A DNA stretch of 64,000 nucleotides from Ramlibacter rhizophilus (lineage in GTDB: Bacteria > Pseudomonadota > Gammaproteobacteria > Burkholderiales > Burkholderiaceae_C), in NCBI RefSeq assembly GCF_004681965.1, contig NZ_SMLL01000004.1:434001-498000 (forward strand), written 5' to 3'. Made by a program: the position numbers and the translations under genes. Under the pieces are notes generated by a model that saw only the letters and a list, made by a program, of their open reading frames with translations, did not search any database and had not been told where the DNA came from. Below are positions 1 through 8,007 of this stretch, piece after piece; the stretch's first letter is position 1; the number at the start of each line of letters is the position of its first letter.

Positions 1-326
1 GCAAGCTCAAGGCCCTGGCGTCCACCGGGCCGAAGCGTTCCGACTTCGCGCCCGAGCTGCCGACGGTGGAGGAACTCGGCCTCAAGGGCTTCGAGACCTC
101 GGTGTGGTTCGGCCTCAATGCGCCCCTGGGCACGCCGCCGCAGGTGGTCGAGCGCCTGCGCACGCTGGTCCACGCGGCGCAGGACGATGCGCAGGTGCAG
201 TCGCAGCTCAAGGCCCAGGGCATCGAGCTGGTCAAGGCCGGACCCAAGGAGTACGGCGAGCGCATCCAGCAGGAGACCGACAAGTGGGCGCGCGTCATCA
301 AGCTTGCGAACGTGAAGCCGGAGTGA
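1..326 (+). CDS. Bug/TctC-family periplasmic receptor, C-terminal part (cut by window start)
   Basis: Only the last ~107 codons are inside the window; the frame is open from base 3 and ends in TGA at 324-326. The visible part has the Bug-family C-terminal pattern: a short TVEELGLKGFE stretch, then W-x-G-L-x-A-P-x-GTP followed by VVERL, and a final amphipathic helix with KWARVI. Bug proteins are soluble periplasmic receptors for small carboxylates, formally part of tripartite tricarboxylate transporters. The next gene begins 7 bases downstream, so the two are probably co-transcribed. The ligand cannot be read from this fragment. Confidence 0.9.
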   Translation, partial: KLKALASTGPKRSDFAPELPTVEELGLKGFETSVWFGLNAPLGTPPQVVERLRTLVHAAQDDAQVQSQLKAQGIELVKAGPKEYGERIQQETDKWARVIKLANVKPE

Positions 327-333
327 GGAACGC

Positions 334-855
334 ATGCCACGCCTGACGCTCGCCGAATGCCGCCGCTTCATGGACGCGGCCTTTCACAAGGCCCGCGACA
401 TGGGCGTTCCCGTGTCGGTGGCCATCGTCGGCCCCGAGGGCCACCTCATCGCGCTGGAGCGCATGGACGACGCCGGCTTCATCACGCCCGACACCGCCCG
501 CGCCAAGGCCTACACCATGGCCGCCTTCCGCTCCATGAGCCCGCGCTTTTCGGACGGGCTGGTGATCCAGCAGTGGTTCAAGGAACGCAACCCGCAGATG
601 CTGGCCAATGCGTCGGTGTTCACCAACGGCCAGATCGTGGCCTCGGGCGGCTGCGCGCCCGTCTTCGTGGGCGACGAGATGGTCGGCTGCTACGGCATCA
701 GCGGCGCCACCTCGGGGCAGGACGAGGAGATCGGCGAGTACGCCCGCGCCCAGGTGGGCTGGGCGCATGCGGCGGCCACCGACGTGCTGCCGCAGGACGC
801 CAAGGACCACATCAACGCGATCTACGCGCAGGTGGGGCTGGACCGGAGGGTTTGA
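334..855 (+). CDS. GlcG/HbpS family protein (DUF336)
   Basis: 173 aa, close to the usual ~140-170 aa of the GlcG/HbpS (DUF336) family. The family pattern is visible: an N-terminal helix with A-x-x-x-A-x-x-x-GVPVSVAIVG, then GHLIALERMDDA, then a Tyr/Ala helix (ARAKAYTMAAF), and a C-terminal GG-x-APVFVGDEMVGCYGISG beta hairpin. Family members include a haem-binding protein (HbpS) and GlcG of glycolate operons; the enzymatic role is unclear. No signal peptide is seen, so it is probably cytosolic. It follows a Bug receptor gene by 7 bp, which points to a role in metabolism of the imported acid. Start ATG follows GAGGAACGC. Confidence 0.85.
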   Translation: MPRLTLAECRRFMDAAFHKARDMGVPVSVAIVGPEGHLIALERMDDAGFITPDTARAKAYTMAAFRSMSPRFSDGLVIQQWFKERNPQMLANASVFTNGQIVASGGCAPVFVGDEMVGCYGISGATSGQDEEIGEYARAQVGWAHAAATDVLPQDAKDHINAIYAQVGLDRRV

Positions 856-880
856 CGCGTTTGCGGTGGCCTCGCGCCGC

Positions 881-1678
881 TCAGGCACCGAAGCCGTACA
901 GCTCCGCGCCCGTTTCCACGCAGCGGGCGGGCCCCTCGGCCCAGGCCAGCAGGCAGCAGCCCCACTCGCTGGAGAGCGTCACTTCGCGGTCGGGCTCGAT
1001 CAGAACGAAGGCCGGGCCGCTGACGGCCTCGCCGTCCACCCGCAGGTCGCCGGCCATGACGAACAGGTCCGTGATGTCGCTGTGGTGCACCCGCAGGCCC
1101 GGCGCGCGCGGCCAGAGCGTGAGCGACACCATCCGGCGGTCGTCACCCGTGCCGGCGTAATCGAAGAGGTTGCGGCGCGAGACGCCGCCGAAGCGCGTGG
1201 GGATGGGCAGCGCGGCGGCCAGGTCCACCATGATGTCCGGCGGCATCTCCGGCGAGGCTGCCTGCAGCGGCGCGGCCGAGGCGTGCGGGTGAATCGCCAG
1301 CCCGCCGTCGGGAATGACCACCGGCCCCTCCAGGCGCGACACCAGCAGGCAGCCCGGGTAGCTCACCGCGTCGTGCGTGGCGCCGGCCAGGTTGATACCC
1401 ACCTGCCCTTCGCGGGCCGTCAGCTGGTGGTCGGTGAGCGAGCCGGACAGGATGTAGCTGGTGGCCGTTCCCAGGTGCTGGTGCACGCCCGAGCGCGACA
1501 GCGGATCGAAGGCGATCAAGCCCAGGTAACGGCCGGCCTCGTCGTCGCGCCGCACGCACTTCTCGCGCGCGGTGCCGCGCGGCATGTCCCGCCAGGGCAG
1601 GGCTTCGAGCGAATAGGTGGACACGCCGGGAGCGGGTCGCTTTGCGACGGACGCGGTCAGGACACTGGCTGAGTTCAT
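881..1678 (-). CDS. Cupin (ChrR-like) protein, two cupin-like repeats
   Basis: 265 aa from the ATG at 1678, chosen because AGAGGT lies just upstream and the longer in-frame extension is low-complexity. Two cupin-like halves are visible. The first has GVHQHLGTATSYILSG and a second metal-ligand stretch near GATHDAVSYPG; the second has the degenerate VHHSDITDLFVMAGDLRVDG. The layout resembles ChrR-type double cupins, often anti-sigma or small-molecule enzyme domains, but no zinc-finger sigma-binding part is visible. It is divergent from the TRAP operon across a 200-bp region with two palindromes. Function unknown; a metal-dependent enzyme acting on the TRAP substrate is a guess. Confidence 0.7.
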   Translation of the reverse strand: MNSASVLTASVAKRPAPGVSTYSLEALPWRDMPRGTAREKCVRRDDEAGRYLGLIAFDPLSRSGVHQHLGTATSYILSGSLTDHQLTAREGQVGINLAGATHDAVSYPGCLLVSRLEGPVVIPDGGLAIHPHASAAPLQAASPEMPPDIMVDLAAALPIPTRFGGVSRRNLFDYAGTGDDRRMVSLTLWPRAPGLRVHHSDITDLFVMAGDLRVDGEAVSGPAFVLIEPDREVTLSSEWGCCLLAWAEGPARCVETGAELYGFGA

Positions 1679-1745
1679 GCGAGACCTCTGGCTGGGGTTG
1701 AACAGTCGGCGGGCCGGGTCCGGGTTTTCCCCGCGCTCCCTGGCG

Positions 1746-1759
1746 GTAACCGTCGTTAC
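1746..1759. promoter_or_regulatory. Inverted repeat, candidate operator of the TRAP/cupin divergent region
   Basis: GTAAC-CGTC-GTTAC, arms of 5 bp around 4 bp, between the divergent cupin gene and the TRAP operon. The size suits a MarR or GntR dimer; a MarR gene closes the TRAP operon. Inferred only. Confidence 0.35.
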
Positions 1760-1772
1760 TATACCGTCGATC

Positions 1773-1786
1773 GTCACGATCGTGAC
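1773..1786. promoter_or_regulatory. Perfect 14-bp palindrome in the TRAP/cupin divergent region
   Basis: GTCACGATCGTGAC is its own reverse complement. It lies 13 bp downstream of the neighbouring inverted repeat and about 94 bp before the TRAP small-permease start. The pair of palindromes in one divergent intergenic region suggests an operator region. The binding protein is unknown. Confidence 0.35.
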
Positions 1787-1879
1787 CAACGGGATGAAAG
1801 CCATGCGCCGCTCGGTTCACAGTGCTCCAACCCCCGCCGGCGTGGCCGACCGGCTCGTACAGGCTGCGCAGGTGCGGGC

Positions 1880-2353
1880 ATGAAGGCGCCCGGCACGGCC
1901 TGGGAGGAGAAGCTCGCCGTCGCGAGCCTGGCCGCGCTGGTGGCCATCACCCTGCTCAACGTGGTGACCCGCTACCTGACCGACGAATCCTTCGCCTGGA
2001 CCGAGGAGATTTCCGTTTTCCTCATGGTCGTTCTCGCGCTCGCCGGCGGCAGTGTCGTGGCGCGGGGCGACCGGCACATCCGCATCGAGCTGATGCTGCG
2101 CCGGCGCGAGCGCCTGCGCCTGTTCGGCGCGCTGGCCACCAGCCTGACCTTCGCCGTGCTCGCCGGCCTGTTCGCCCGCTGGGTGGCGGACCAGGTGCGG
2201 TACTCGGAAACCTCCATGGGCCTCGGCGTGCCGCTGTGGTGGTACGGAGTCTTCGTGCCGCCGCTGTCGCTGTTGCTGTCGGCGCGCGCGTTCATGGTGT
2301 TCTGGCGTGGCTGGACGCGCCGCTCACCGGCCGCGCCGGAGCAGGACGGATGA
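1880..2353 (+). CDS. TRAP transporter small permease (DctQ family)
   Basis: 157 aa, typical for DctQ. Four hydrophobic segments are visible: VASLAALVAITLLNVVTRY, FLMVVLALAGGSVVARGD, a segment around TSLTFAVLAGLFARWV, and WYGVFVPPLSLLLSARAFMVF. The family pattern N-V-x-x-R-Y followed by F-x-W-T-E-E is present. It is the small inner-membrane subunit that pairs with the DctM large subunit downstream. The ATG of dctM overlaps this gene's TGA by 4 bases (ATGA), so the two are translationally coupled. Substrate unknown; TRAP systems use ion gradients to take up organic acids. Confidence 0.93.
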   Translation: MKAPGTAWEEKLAVASLAALVAITLLNVVTRYLTDESFAWTEEISVFLMVVLALAGGSVVARGDRHIRIELMLRRRERLRLFGALATSLTFAVLAGLFARWVADQVRYSETSMGLGVPLWWYGVFVPPLSLLLSARAFMVFWRGWTRRSPAAPEQDG

Positions 2354-3645
2354 TCGCGGCCCTGCTGCTGCTCGGCTTCGCGGGGCTGCTGCTGGCGGGC
2401 GTTCCCATCGTCGCGAGCCTTGCGCTCAGCGCCATGGTCGCCATCGCCGCCGCCAATACCGAAGCGCAGCTCTTCGGGCTCATGGCCGCGCCGCAGAACT
2501 TCTACTCGGCCATCGCCAAGTACCCGCTGCTCGCGCTGCCGATGTTCGTGCTGGTCGGCTCCATCTTCGACCGCTCCGGCGTGGCCCAGCGGATGGTGAC
2601 TTTCGCCATGGCCTGCCTGGGCCGTGGCCCGGGCATGCTGCCCACGGTCGCGATCGTGGTGGCCATGGTGCTGGGGGGCATCAGCGGCTCCGGCCCCGCC
2701 AACGCGGCGGCCGTGGGCGGCGTCATGATCGCGGCCATGGCCCGGGCCGGCTACCCGGCACCGTTCTCGGCGACGGTGGTGGGGGCGGCGGCCGCCACGG
2801 ACATCCTCATTCCACCCAGCATCGCCCTGGTGGTGTACAGCGTCATGGTGCCCGGCGCCTCCGTGCCGGCGCTGTTTGCGGCCGGCATGCTGCCCGGGCT
2901 GCTGGCCGGCCTGGCGCTGGTGGTGCCGGCCATCCTCCTGTCGCGGCGGCACCGCTTCGGTACGGCCGAGTCGCACGCCCGGCCTCCGTTCTGGCCATCG
3001 CTGCGGGACGCGTCCTGGGGCCTGGCGGCGCCGGTGCTGATCCTGGGCGGCATGCGGCTGGGATGGTTCACGCCCACCGAGGCCGCGGCGGTCGCCGTGG
3101 CCTACGGCCTCTTCGTCGGCATGGTGGTCCACCGCAGCATCACCGTGCGGGACCTGTGGCCGGTGTTCCGCGACGCCGCGGAGATATCGGCGGTGATCAT
3201 GGTCATCCTCGGCGCAGCGGGGCTCTTCAGCTACGCCATCAACACGCTCGGCATCGCCGATCCGTTCGCCCGCTGGGTGCAGGGGGCGGGGCTGGGCAGC
3301 CTGGGCACGCTGGCGGCCATCATGGTGGTCCTGCTGCTGGTGGGAACGGTCATCGATGGGGTCGCGATCTTCATGATCTTCGTGCCGCTGCTCTACCCCC
3401 TGGCGCTGGCCTTCCAGTGGGACCTGGTCTGGCTCGGGGTGCTGCTCACGCTGGTGGTGGCGCAGGGCCAGTTCTCGCCGCCGTTCGCGGTCAACCTCAT
3501 GGTCAGTTGCCGCATGGCCGGGGTCAGCATCGAGAGCACGGTGCCCTGGGTGCTGTGGTTCCTGGTGAGTTTCCTGCTGGTGATCGTGATCGTGTTCTTC
3601 CAGCCGCAGGTCGCGCTTTGGCTGCCGCGCGTCCTCGGCTTTTGA
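2350..3645 (+). CDS. TRAP transporter large permease (DctM family)
   Basis: 431 aa starting at the ATG that overlaps the dctQ stop. The start is placed here because sequence upstream in this frame is only the shadow of dctQ. About twelve hydrophobic segments are visible. DctM landmarks include AKYPLLALPMFVLVG near the N-terminus, GGISGSGPANAAAVGG, ATDILIPPSIALVVYS, and FTPTEAAAVAVAYGL. This is the inner-membrane channel subunit. The last gene part (QGQFSPPFAVNLMVSCRMAGVSIE) matches the C-terminal loop of the family. It is followed after 28 bp by the matching receptor gene. Confidence 0.94.
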   Translation: MIAALLLLGFAGLLLAGVPIVASLALSAMVAIAAANTEAQLFGLMAAPQNFYSAIAKYPLLALPMFVLVGSIFDRSGVAQRMVTFAMACLGRGPGMLPTVAIVVAMVLGGISGSGPANAAAVGGVMIAAMARAGYPAPFSATVVGAAAATDILIPPSIALVVYSVMVPGASVPALFAAGMLPGLLAGLALVVPAILLSRRHRFGTAESHARPPFWPSLRDASWGLAAPVLILGGMRLGWFTPTEAAAVAVAYGLFVGMVVHRSITVRDLWPVFRDAAEISAVIMVILGAAGLFSYAINTLGIADPFARWVQGAGLGSLGTLAAIMVVLLLVGTVIDGVAIFMIFVPLLYPLALAFQWDLVWLGVLLTLVVAQGQFSPPFAVNLMVSCRMAGVSIESTVPWVLWFLVSFLLVIVIVFFQPQVALWLPRVLGF

Positions 3646-3673
3646 CGTCCCGGAGCAGCCGAAGGAGTTCCCC

Positions 3674-4705
3674 ATGATCAAGCGTCGTTCCCTCATCCGC
3701 CTTGCGGGCCCGCTTGCCGCGGCGGTCGCGCTGCCGCGCTACGCCTTCGCGCAGGGGGCCTACAAGTCCGAATACAAGATGAGCACCGTGGTGCCACCGG
3801 CGTTCGCGTGGGGCAAGGGTGGAGAGATCTTCGCGAACCTGGTGCGCGAGCGCACCGGCGGGCGGATCAACATCAAGCAGTACCCGGGCGCCTCGCTCGT
3901 GCAGGGGGACCAGACGCGTGAGCTGACCGCGGCGCGGCAGGGCGTGATCGACGTGCTGTGCGGCGCGCCCATCAACTGGAGCGGCACCGCGCGCGAGCTG
4001 GCCGTGTTCACGCTGCCCTTCCTCATGCCGGACCACAAGGCCTGGGACGCGGTGATGAACAACAGCGCCCTGATGAACGAGTACTTCGACATGGTGCGCA
4101 AGGCCGGGGCCGAACCACTGGCGGTGGGCGAGACCGGCTACCGGCAGATCAGCAACAGCAAGCGGCCGATCACAAGGCCCGAAGACATGAAGGGCCTGAA
4201 GGTGCGGGTGGTCGGCAGCCCCATGTACGGCGACATCATGAGCGCCATGGGCGCCAACCCCACCTTCATGAGCTGGGCCGACGCGCAGCCGGCGCTCGCC
4301 TCCGGTGCCGTGGACGCCCAGGAGAATCCCCTGGAGGTGTTCCTGGCCGCCAAGATTCACACCCTGGGGCAGAAGTACGTCACCAAGTGGAACTACAGCA
4401 ACGACATCCTGCTGTTCGCCGTGCCGAACCAGATCTGGACCAGCTGGACCCCGGCGGACCAGAAGATCGTGCGCGAGGCCGCGCAGGACGCGGCCCGCCA
4501 GCAGGTGCAGCTGGTGCGCAAGCTGTTCGACGAGGATGCGCAGCGCGTCGCCGCCCTCGGCGTGGAGGTGCATGTGCCCACGCCAGGGGAAATGAAGACC
4601 TGGCAGACCGAAACGCGCCGTCCTTATGCGCGATGGAAGGCGCAGTTCCAGCCCACCTTCGTGAGCAAGATCGAAGAGGTGGTGGCGTCCACCCGCAAGG
4701 CCTGA
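3674..4705 (+). CDS. TRAP transporter substrate-binding protein (DctP family)
   Basis: 343 aa with an N-terminal signal peptide (KRRSLIRLAGPLAAAVALPRYAFAQG; the Arg pair suggests possible Tat export). DctP landmarks follow: a GGRINIKQYPGASL segment, a DVLCGAPINWSG segment, PEDMKGLKVRVVGSP (the conserved Arg that contacts carboxylates in DctP proteins), and WADAQPALASGAVDAQENP. It is the periplasmic receptor of the TRAP system encoded just upstream. The preceding GGAG at 3663-3666 fits a ribosome binding site. The ligand is probably an organic acid but cannot be named. Confidence 0.93.
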   Translation: MIKRRSLIRLAGPLAAAVALPRYAFAQGAYKSEYKMSTVVPPAFAWGKGGEIFANLVRERTGGRINIKQYPGASLVQGDQTRELTAARQGVIDVLCGAPINWSGTARELAVFTLPFLMPDHKAWDAVMNNSALMNEYFDMVRKAGAEPLAVGETGYRQISNSKRPITRPEDMKGLKVRVVGSPMYGDIMSAMGANPTFMSWADAQPALASGAVDAQENPLEVFLAAKIHTLGQKYVTKWNYSNDILLFAVPNQIWTSWTPADQKIVREAAQDAARQQVQLVRKLFDEDAQRVAALGVEVHVPTPGEMKTWQTETRRPYARWKAQFQPTFVSKIEEVVASTRKA

Positions 4706-4721
4706 ACGACACTCCCGCACC

Positions 4722-5174
4722 ATGGAAGACCAGCTACCCGTCGACTCGTCCCTTTTCTTCAAGCTCGTGCGGGTGGTGAACCTCACGGCCCGCCCCTTCC
4801 ACGAGAGCGTCGGCAAGCAGCACGACCTGAGCCTGAACGAGTGGCGCACCATGGTGGTCCTGGCCTCCCACCCCGGCGTCACCGCGACGGACGTGGCCGA
4901 GTGCACCGGGCTGGACAAGATGTCGGTGAGCCGCGCCGTCGCCGCGCTGGAAAAGCACGGCCGCCTCCAGCGCGAGACCGACCCGCGGGACCAGCGGCGC
5001 AACCTGCTCAAGCTCAATGCGCAGGGCATGCGCCTGTTCCGGCGCATCGGCGCCACGGCCAAGCAGCGCGAGGCGCAGTTGTTCGCGGGCGTGTCCGCGC
5101 GGGAGCTGGACATGCTCGGCGCCACGCTGGACAAGCTGCTGGCCGGGCTGGGATCGGCCGCGCCGAAGGCCTGA
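4722..5174 (+). CDS. MarR family transcriptional regulator
   Basis: 150 aa with a winged helix: LSLNEWRTMVVLASHPGV, ATDVAECTGLDKMSVSRAVAALEKHGRL as the recognition helix, then the DPRDQRRNLLKLNAQG wing with the D-x-R-x-x-x-x-x-LT-type pattern. It starts 16 bp after the TRAP receptor gene and is likely in the same operon. The candidate operators are the palindromes at 1746-1759 and 1773-1786 at the operon head. MarR proteins usually repress and release on binding an aromatic or organic acid ligand. No clear Shine-Dalgarno precedes the ATG. Confidence 0.9.
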   Translation: MEDQLPVDSSLFFKLVRVVNLTARPFHESVGKQHDLSLNEWRTMVVLASHPGVTATDVAECTGLDKMSVSRAVAALEKHGRLQRETDPRDQRRNLLKLNAQGMRLFRRIGATAKQREAQLFAGVSARELDMLGATLDKLLAGLGSAAPKA

Positions 5175-5196
5175 AGGACGTCCGCGCCTGCGTTCC

Positions 5197-5961
5197 TCAG
5201 GCCGCAGGCGCCACGCTCGCTTCCACCTGCCCGCTGCGCGCGAGGCTCTCGGCCACGAAGCCGCTGCGCTTGGCCGCCTCGACCCAGCGCGTGAGCCAGG
5301 CCAGGGCCTGCGGTGCGCGCGCCAGGGCGTCGCGCGGCACGCACACCGCCTGCTCGATGCCCATGAAGTCCTCGGCCATGACGCGCAGGTGCCGGCGCTC
5401 GGCGGCGTACTGCTGGACCACGCGGCGCACGCCGGCGGCCGCGTCCACGCGGCCGGACTCCAGCAGGGCGAAGGCCTCGGGGGCGGTGTCGCAGCGCACG
5501 AGCTGCGCGTGGCGCAGGGTGCGCGTGAGGTGCAGGTCGTAGGCGGCGTTGCGGCCGACGCCGACGCGGTGGCCCGGCGCATCGACCTCGGCGGGGGTCT
5601 GCAGTGGTGAATCGGTGCGCACCATGTAGCAGGCCGAGATCAGCACGTAGGGCGACGTGAAGGCCAGGCGTTCGGCGCGCACGGGGTCGATGGCCAGGAA
5701 GGCCACGTCCCACTGGCCCATGCCTTCGGACACCTTGCCCGCGGCCTCGTAGCCCACGTACTCGCAGGGCACGCCCAGCTCGCGGGCCAGGGCCCCGGCC
5801 AGGTCCACGGACACGCCGCTCACCTCGCCGGCGGCGCCGCGCTGGGCCAGCGCGGCGTTGCCGAAGTTGATGGCGGCGCGCAGGCGCCCCTGCGGCGCGA
5901 GGACGGAGAGGGCCTGCTCGCGGCCGGCCTGGTCGTCCAGGCTGAATGAGCTTGCTGCCAT
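5197..5961 (-). CDS. SBP_bac_3-type substrate-binding protein without signal peptide
   Basis: 254 aa from ATG 5961. The fold is that of polar-amino-acid ABC receptors: LRAAINFGNAAL, VSVDLAGALARELGVPCEYVGYEAAGKV, WDVAFLAIDPVRAERLAFTSPYV, then the hinge and the second lobe. The N-terminus (MAASSFSLDDQAGREQ) has no hydrophobic core, so the protein is likely cytosolic or the real signal was lost. It begins 5 bp after the Bug gene stop and is the last gene of the leftward operon. No ABC permease or ATPase is nearby. It may serve as an intracellular ligand sensor, or be a misassigned enzyme of the same fold. Confidence 0.8.
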   Translation of the reverse strand: MAASSFSLDDQAGREQALSVLAPQGRLRAAINFGNAALAQRGAAGEVSGVSVDLAGALARELGVPCEYVGYEAAGKVSEGMGQWDVAFLAIDPVRAERLAFTSPYVLISACYMVRTDSPLQTPAEVDAPGHRVGVGRNAAYDLHLTRTLRHAQLVRCDTAPEAFALLESGRVDAAAGVRRVVQQYAAERRHLRVMAEDFMGIEQAVCVPRDALARAPQALAWLTRWVEAAKRSGFVAESLARSGQVEASVAPAA

Positions 5962-5966
5962 GGCCC

Positions 5967-6956
5967 TCAATCCAGCTTGACCTTGGCCGCGCGCACCACG
6001 TCCTGCCACTTGGCGCTTTCCTGCCGCATGAACTTCGCCAGGTCGTCCGGCGTGCCACCGGCCAGCTCCGCACCGGAGGCGGCGAACTTCTCGCGCACCT
6101 CGGGACGCTTGAGCGTGGCGTTGACGGCGGCGTTGAGCGTGCGCACCACGTCCGGCGGCGTGTTGGCCGGTGCCACCAGGGCGAACCAGGCGGTGGACTC
6201 GAAGCCCTTGATGGTCTCCGAGATGGCCGGGATGTCCTTCATGGCCGGCACGCGCTCGGCGCTGGCCACGCCCAGGGCGCGCATCTTGTCGCCCTTGACG
6301 AAGGGCAGGGTGGAGGGCGAGTTGTCGAACATGACCTGCACCTGGCCGCCCATGAGGTCGGTAGCGGCGGGAGCGCTGCCCCGGTAGGGCACGTGGACCA
6401 TGTCGATGCCGGCCTGCGACTTCAGCAGCTCCATGGTGAGGTGGCTGGTGGTGCCGTTGCCCTGCGAGCCGTAGGAGAGCTTGCCGGGATTGGCCTTGGC
6501 GAAGGTGATGAGGTCGGCGACCGACTTGAAGGGCTGCTGCGGACCGGTCACCAGCATGATGGGCACCATGCCCAGGAGCGCGACCGGGGAGAAGTCGCGC
6601 ATCGGGTCGTAGTTCTGCTTGGTGTAGAGGTGGTGGTTGATGGCCAGGGGACCGGCCGTCGAGACGAAGAGGGTGTAGCCGTCCGGCTTGGCCCGCACGA
6701 CGCTCTCCGCACCCACGTTGCCACCGGCGCCGGCGCGGTTCTCCACCACCACGCTCTGCTTGAGTTCGCGCGCCATGCCCTCGGCCACGCCCCGGGCGAT
6801 GATGTCCGTGGTGCCGCCGGGCGGGAAGGGCACGACCAGGGTCACCGGCTTGTCGGGAAAGGCCTGGGCCGAGGCGCCGAGGCTGGCGAGCCCGAGGGCG
6901 ACGCCGGCAGCGGCGGCGACGACGTGGCGGCGCAGCAGGAAAGTTCGGGCGGTCAT
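5967..6956 (-). CDS. Bug/TctC-family periplasmic receptor
   Basis: 329 aa with a signal peptide (MTARTFLLRRHVVAAAAGVALGL then LASLGASAQA). Bug hallmarks follow: [60 protein letters not shown] and the D-x-x-GGQVQVMFDN segment. Bug receptors bind carboxylates such as tricarboxylates, nicotinate or aromatic acids. No TctA/TctB membrane genes are in the window. It lies between a LigI-like amidohydrolase (25 bp upstream) and the cytosolic-looking SBP, so its ligand is probably the substrate of this operon. Confidence 0.93.
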   Translation of the reverse strand: MTARTFLLRRHVVAAAAGVALGLASLGASAQAFPDKPVTLVVPFPPGGTTDIIARGVAEGMARELKQSVVVENRAGAGGNVGAESVVRAKPDGYTLFVSTAGPLAINHHLYTKQNYDPMRDFSPVALLGMVPIMLVTGPQQPFKSVADLITFAKANPGKLSYGSQGNGTTSHLTMELLKSQAGIDMVHVPYRGSAPAATDLMGGQVQVMFDNSPSTLPFVKGDKMRALGVASAERVPAMKDIPAISETIKGFESTAWFALVAPANTPPDVVRTLNAAVNATLKRPEVREKFAASGAELAGGTPDDLAKFMRQESAKWQDVVRAAKVKLD

Positions 6957-6981
6957 GGTTGCCTCCAGTGGTTGAAGTGGG

Positions 6982-7881
6982 TCAGGTGTCGAAGCCGTAC
7001 AGGCGCGCCGGGTTGTCCACCAGCACGCGGTGGCGCGTCGCCTCGTCGGGGATCCACAGCGGCAGCAGGTCCACCAGGTCCGCGTCGTTGGGCATGGGGC
7101 CGCGGTAGATGGGGTGGGGCCAGTTGGTGCCCCAGATGATGCGGTCGGGCCGCGCGGCGACCACCGCGTGGATCATGGGCAGCATGTCCTCGTGCGGGTA
7201 GGGCTGCGAGGAGGAGCGGTACAGGCTCGCGAGCTTGACCCAGGTGCGGCCGGTCTCCAGCAGCGACATCAGCGCCGCGAAGCCAGGCGCGCCCGTGCCT
7301 TCCTCGCCGCGCACGTAGCCCAGGTGGTCGAGCACGATGTCGTTGGGCAGCGCGCGCAGGCGCGGCGCGAGCTGGACCAGTTCCGCCGAGCGGTGCAGGT
7401 GCATGAGCATGTGCCAGCCCAGGCGCCGGGTCTCCTGGGAGAGTGCCTCCAGGTGCTCGAAGCTGGCGCCGCCGCGCACCACGCTGGAGATGCGCAGGCC
7501 GCGCATGCCGCCTTCGTGCAGTGCGTCGAGCGCGGCGTCGCCCAGGCCCGGGCGGATCACCGCCACGCCGCGTGCGCGCGGGCCGAGTTCGCGCAGGGCC
7601 GCGAGCGTCACGGCGTTGTCGGTGCCGTGCGCGCCGCCATGCACGATCACGCAGCGCTCGATGCCCAGCGTGTCCAGCAGCGCGCGGTAGTCGTCCACCG
7701 TGCAGTCCTCGGGCGTGTAGCTGCGCTCGGGCGAGAAAGGAAAGCGCTCGCGCGGGCCGAAGACATGCGCGTGGCAATCCACGGTGCCGGCGGGCAGTTT
7801 CAGGCGCGGTGCGCGCAGTGCCCGGTCGGGGCCGGCGCAGGCCGGGGCGGCGGGCGTGGGCGCGGTGAGGCTGTCGTCCAT
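6982..7881 (-). CDS. LigI-like amidohydrolase (2-pyrone-4,6-dicarboxylate lactonase family)
   Basis: 299 aa, the size of 2-pyrone-4,6-dicarboxylate (PDC) hydrolases of the amidohydrolase_2 family. Metal-site and active-site motifs are VDCHAHVFGP (H-x-H on strand 1), HLHRSAELVQ (His on strand 5), VLDHLGY (His-containing strand) and WGTNWPHP (the strand-8 acid is replaced by Asn here; in LigI this position is Asp in WG-x-DWPH). LPAGTVDCHAH is strongly PDC-hydrolase like. The enzyme probably hydrolyses a lactone or cyclic ester of a dicarboxylate. The Asn in place of the Asp is unusual and makes the exact reaction uncertain. Confidence 0.85.
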   Translation of the reverse strand: MDDSLTAPTPAAPACAGPDRALRAPRLKLPAGTVDCHAHVFGPRERFPFSPERSYTPEDCTVDDYRALLDTLGIERCVIVHGGAHGTDNAVTLAALRELGPRARGVAVIRPGLGDAALDALHEGGMRGLRISSVVRGGASFEHLEALSQETRRLGWHMLMHLHRSAELVQLAPRLRALPNDIVLDHLGYVRGEEGTGAPGFAALMSLLETGRTWVKLASLYRSSSQPYPHEDMLPMIHAVVAARPDRIIWGTNWPHPIYRGPMPNDADLVDLLPLWIPDEATRHRVLVDNPARLYGFDT

Positions 7882-8007
7882 CAGTGTTCTTGTCCGGTCG
7901 CTTTGGCGGGCGAACCGACAAGCATCGCGGGCCGCAGCCCTGGCGTCAAACGGCTGAGCGGGCGAGTGCGGATACCGAACCGCGCCCGTGCCGGCGCCCG
8001 CTGTGCT

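Noticed and set aside
3524..6073. An 849-codon open frame on the minus strand
   Set aside because: It is Arg/Ala/Pro-rich low-complexity shadow of DctP, MarR and SBP genes; no motifs and no ribosome site.
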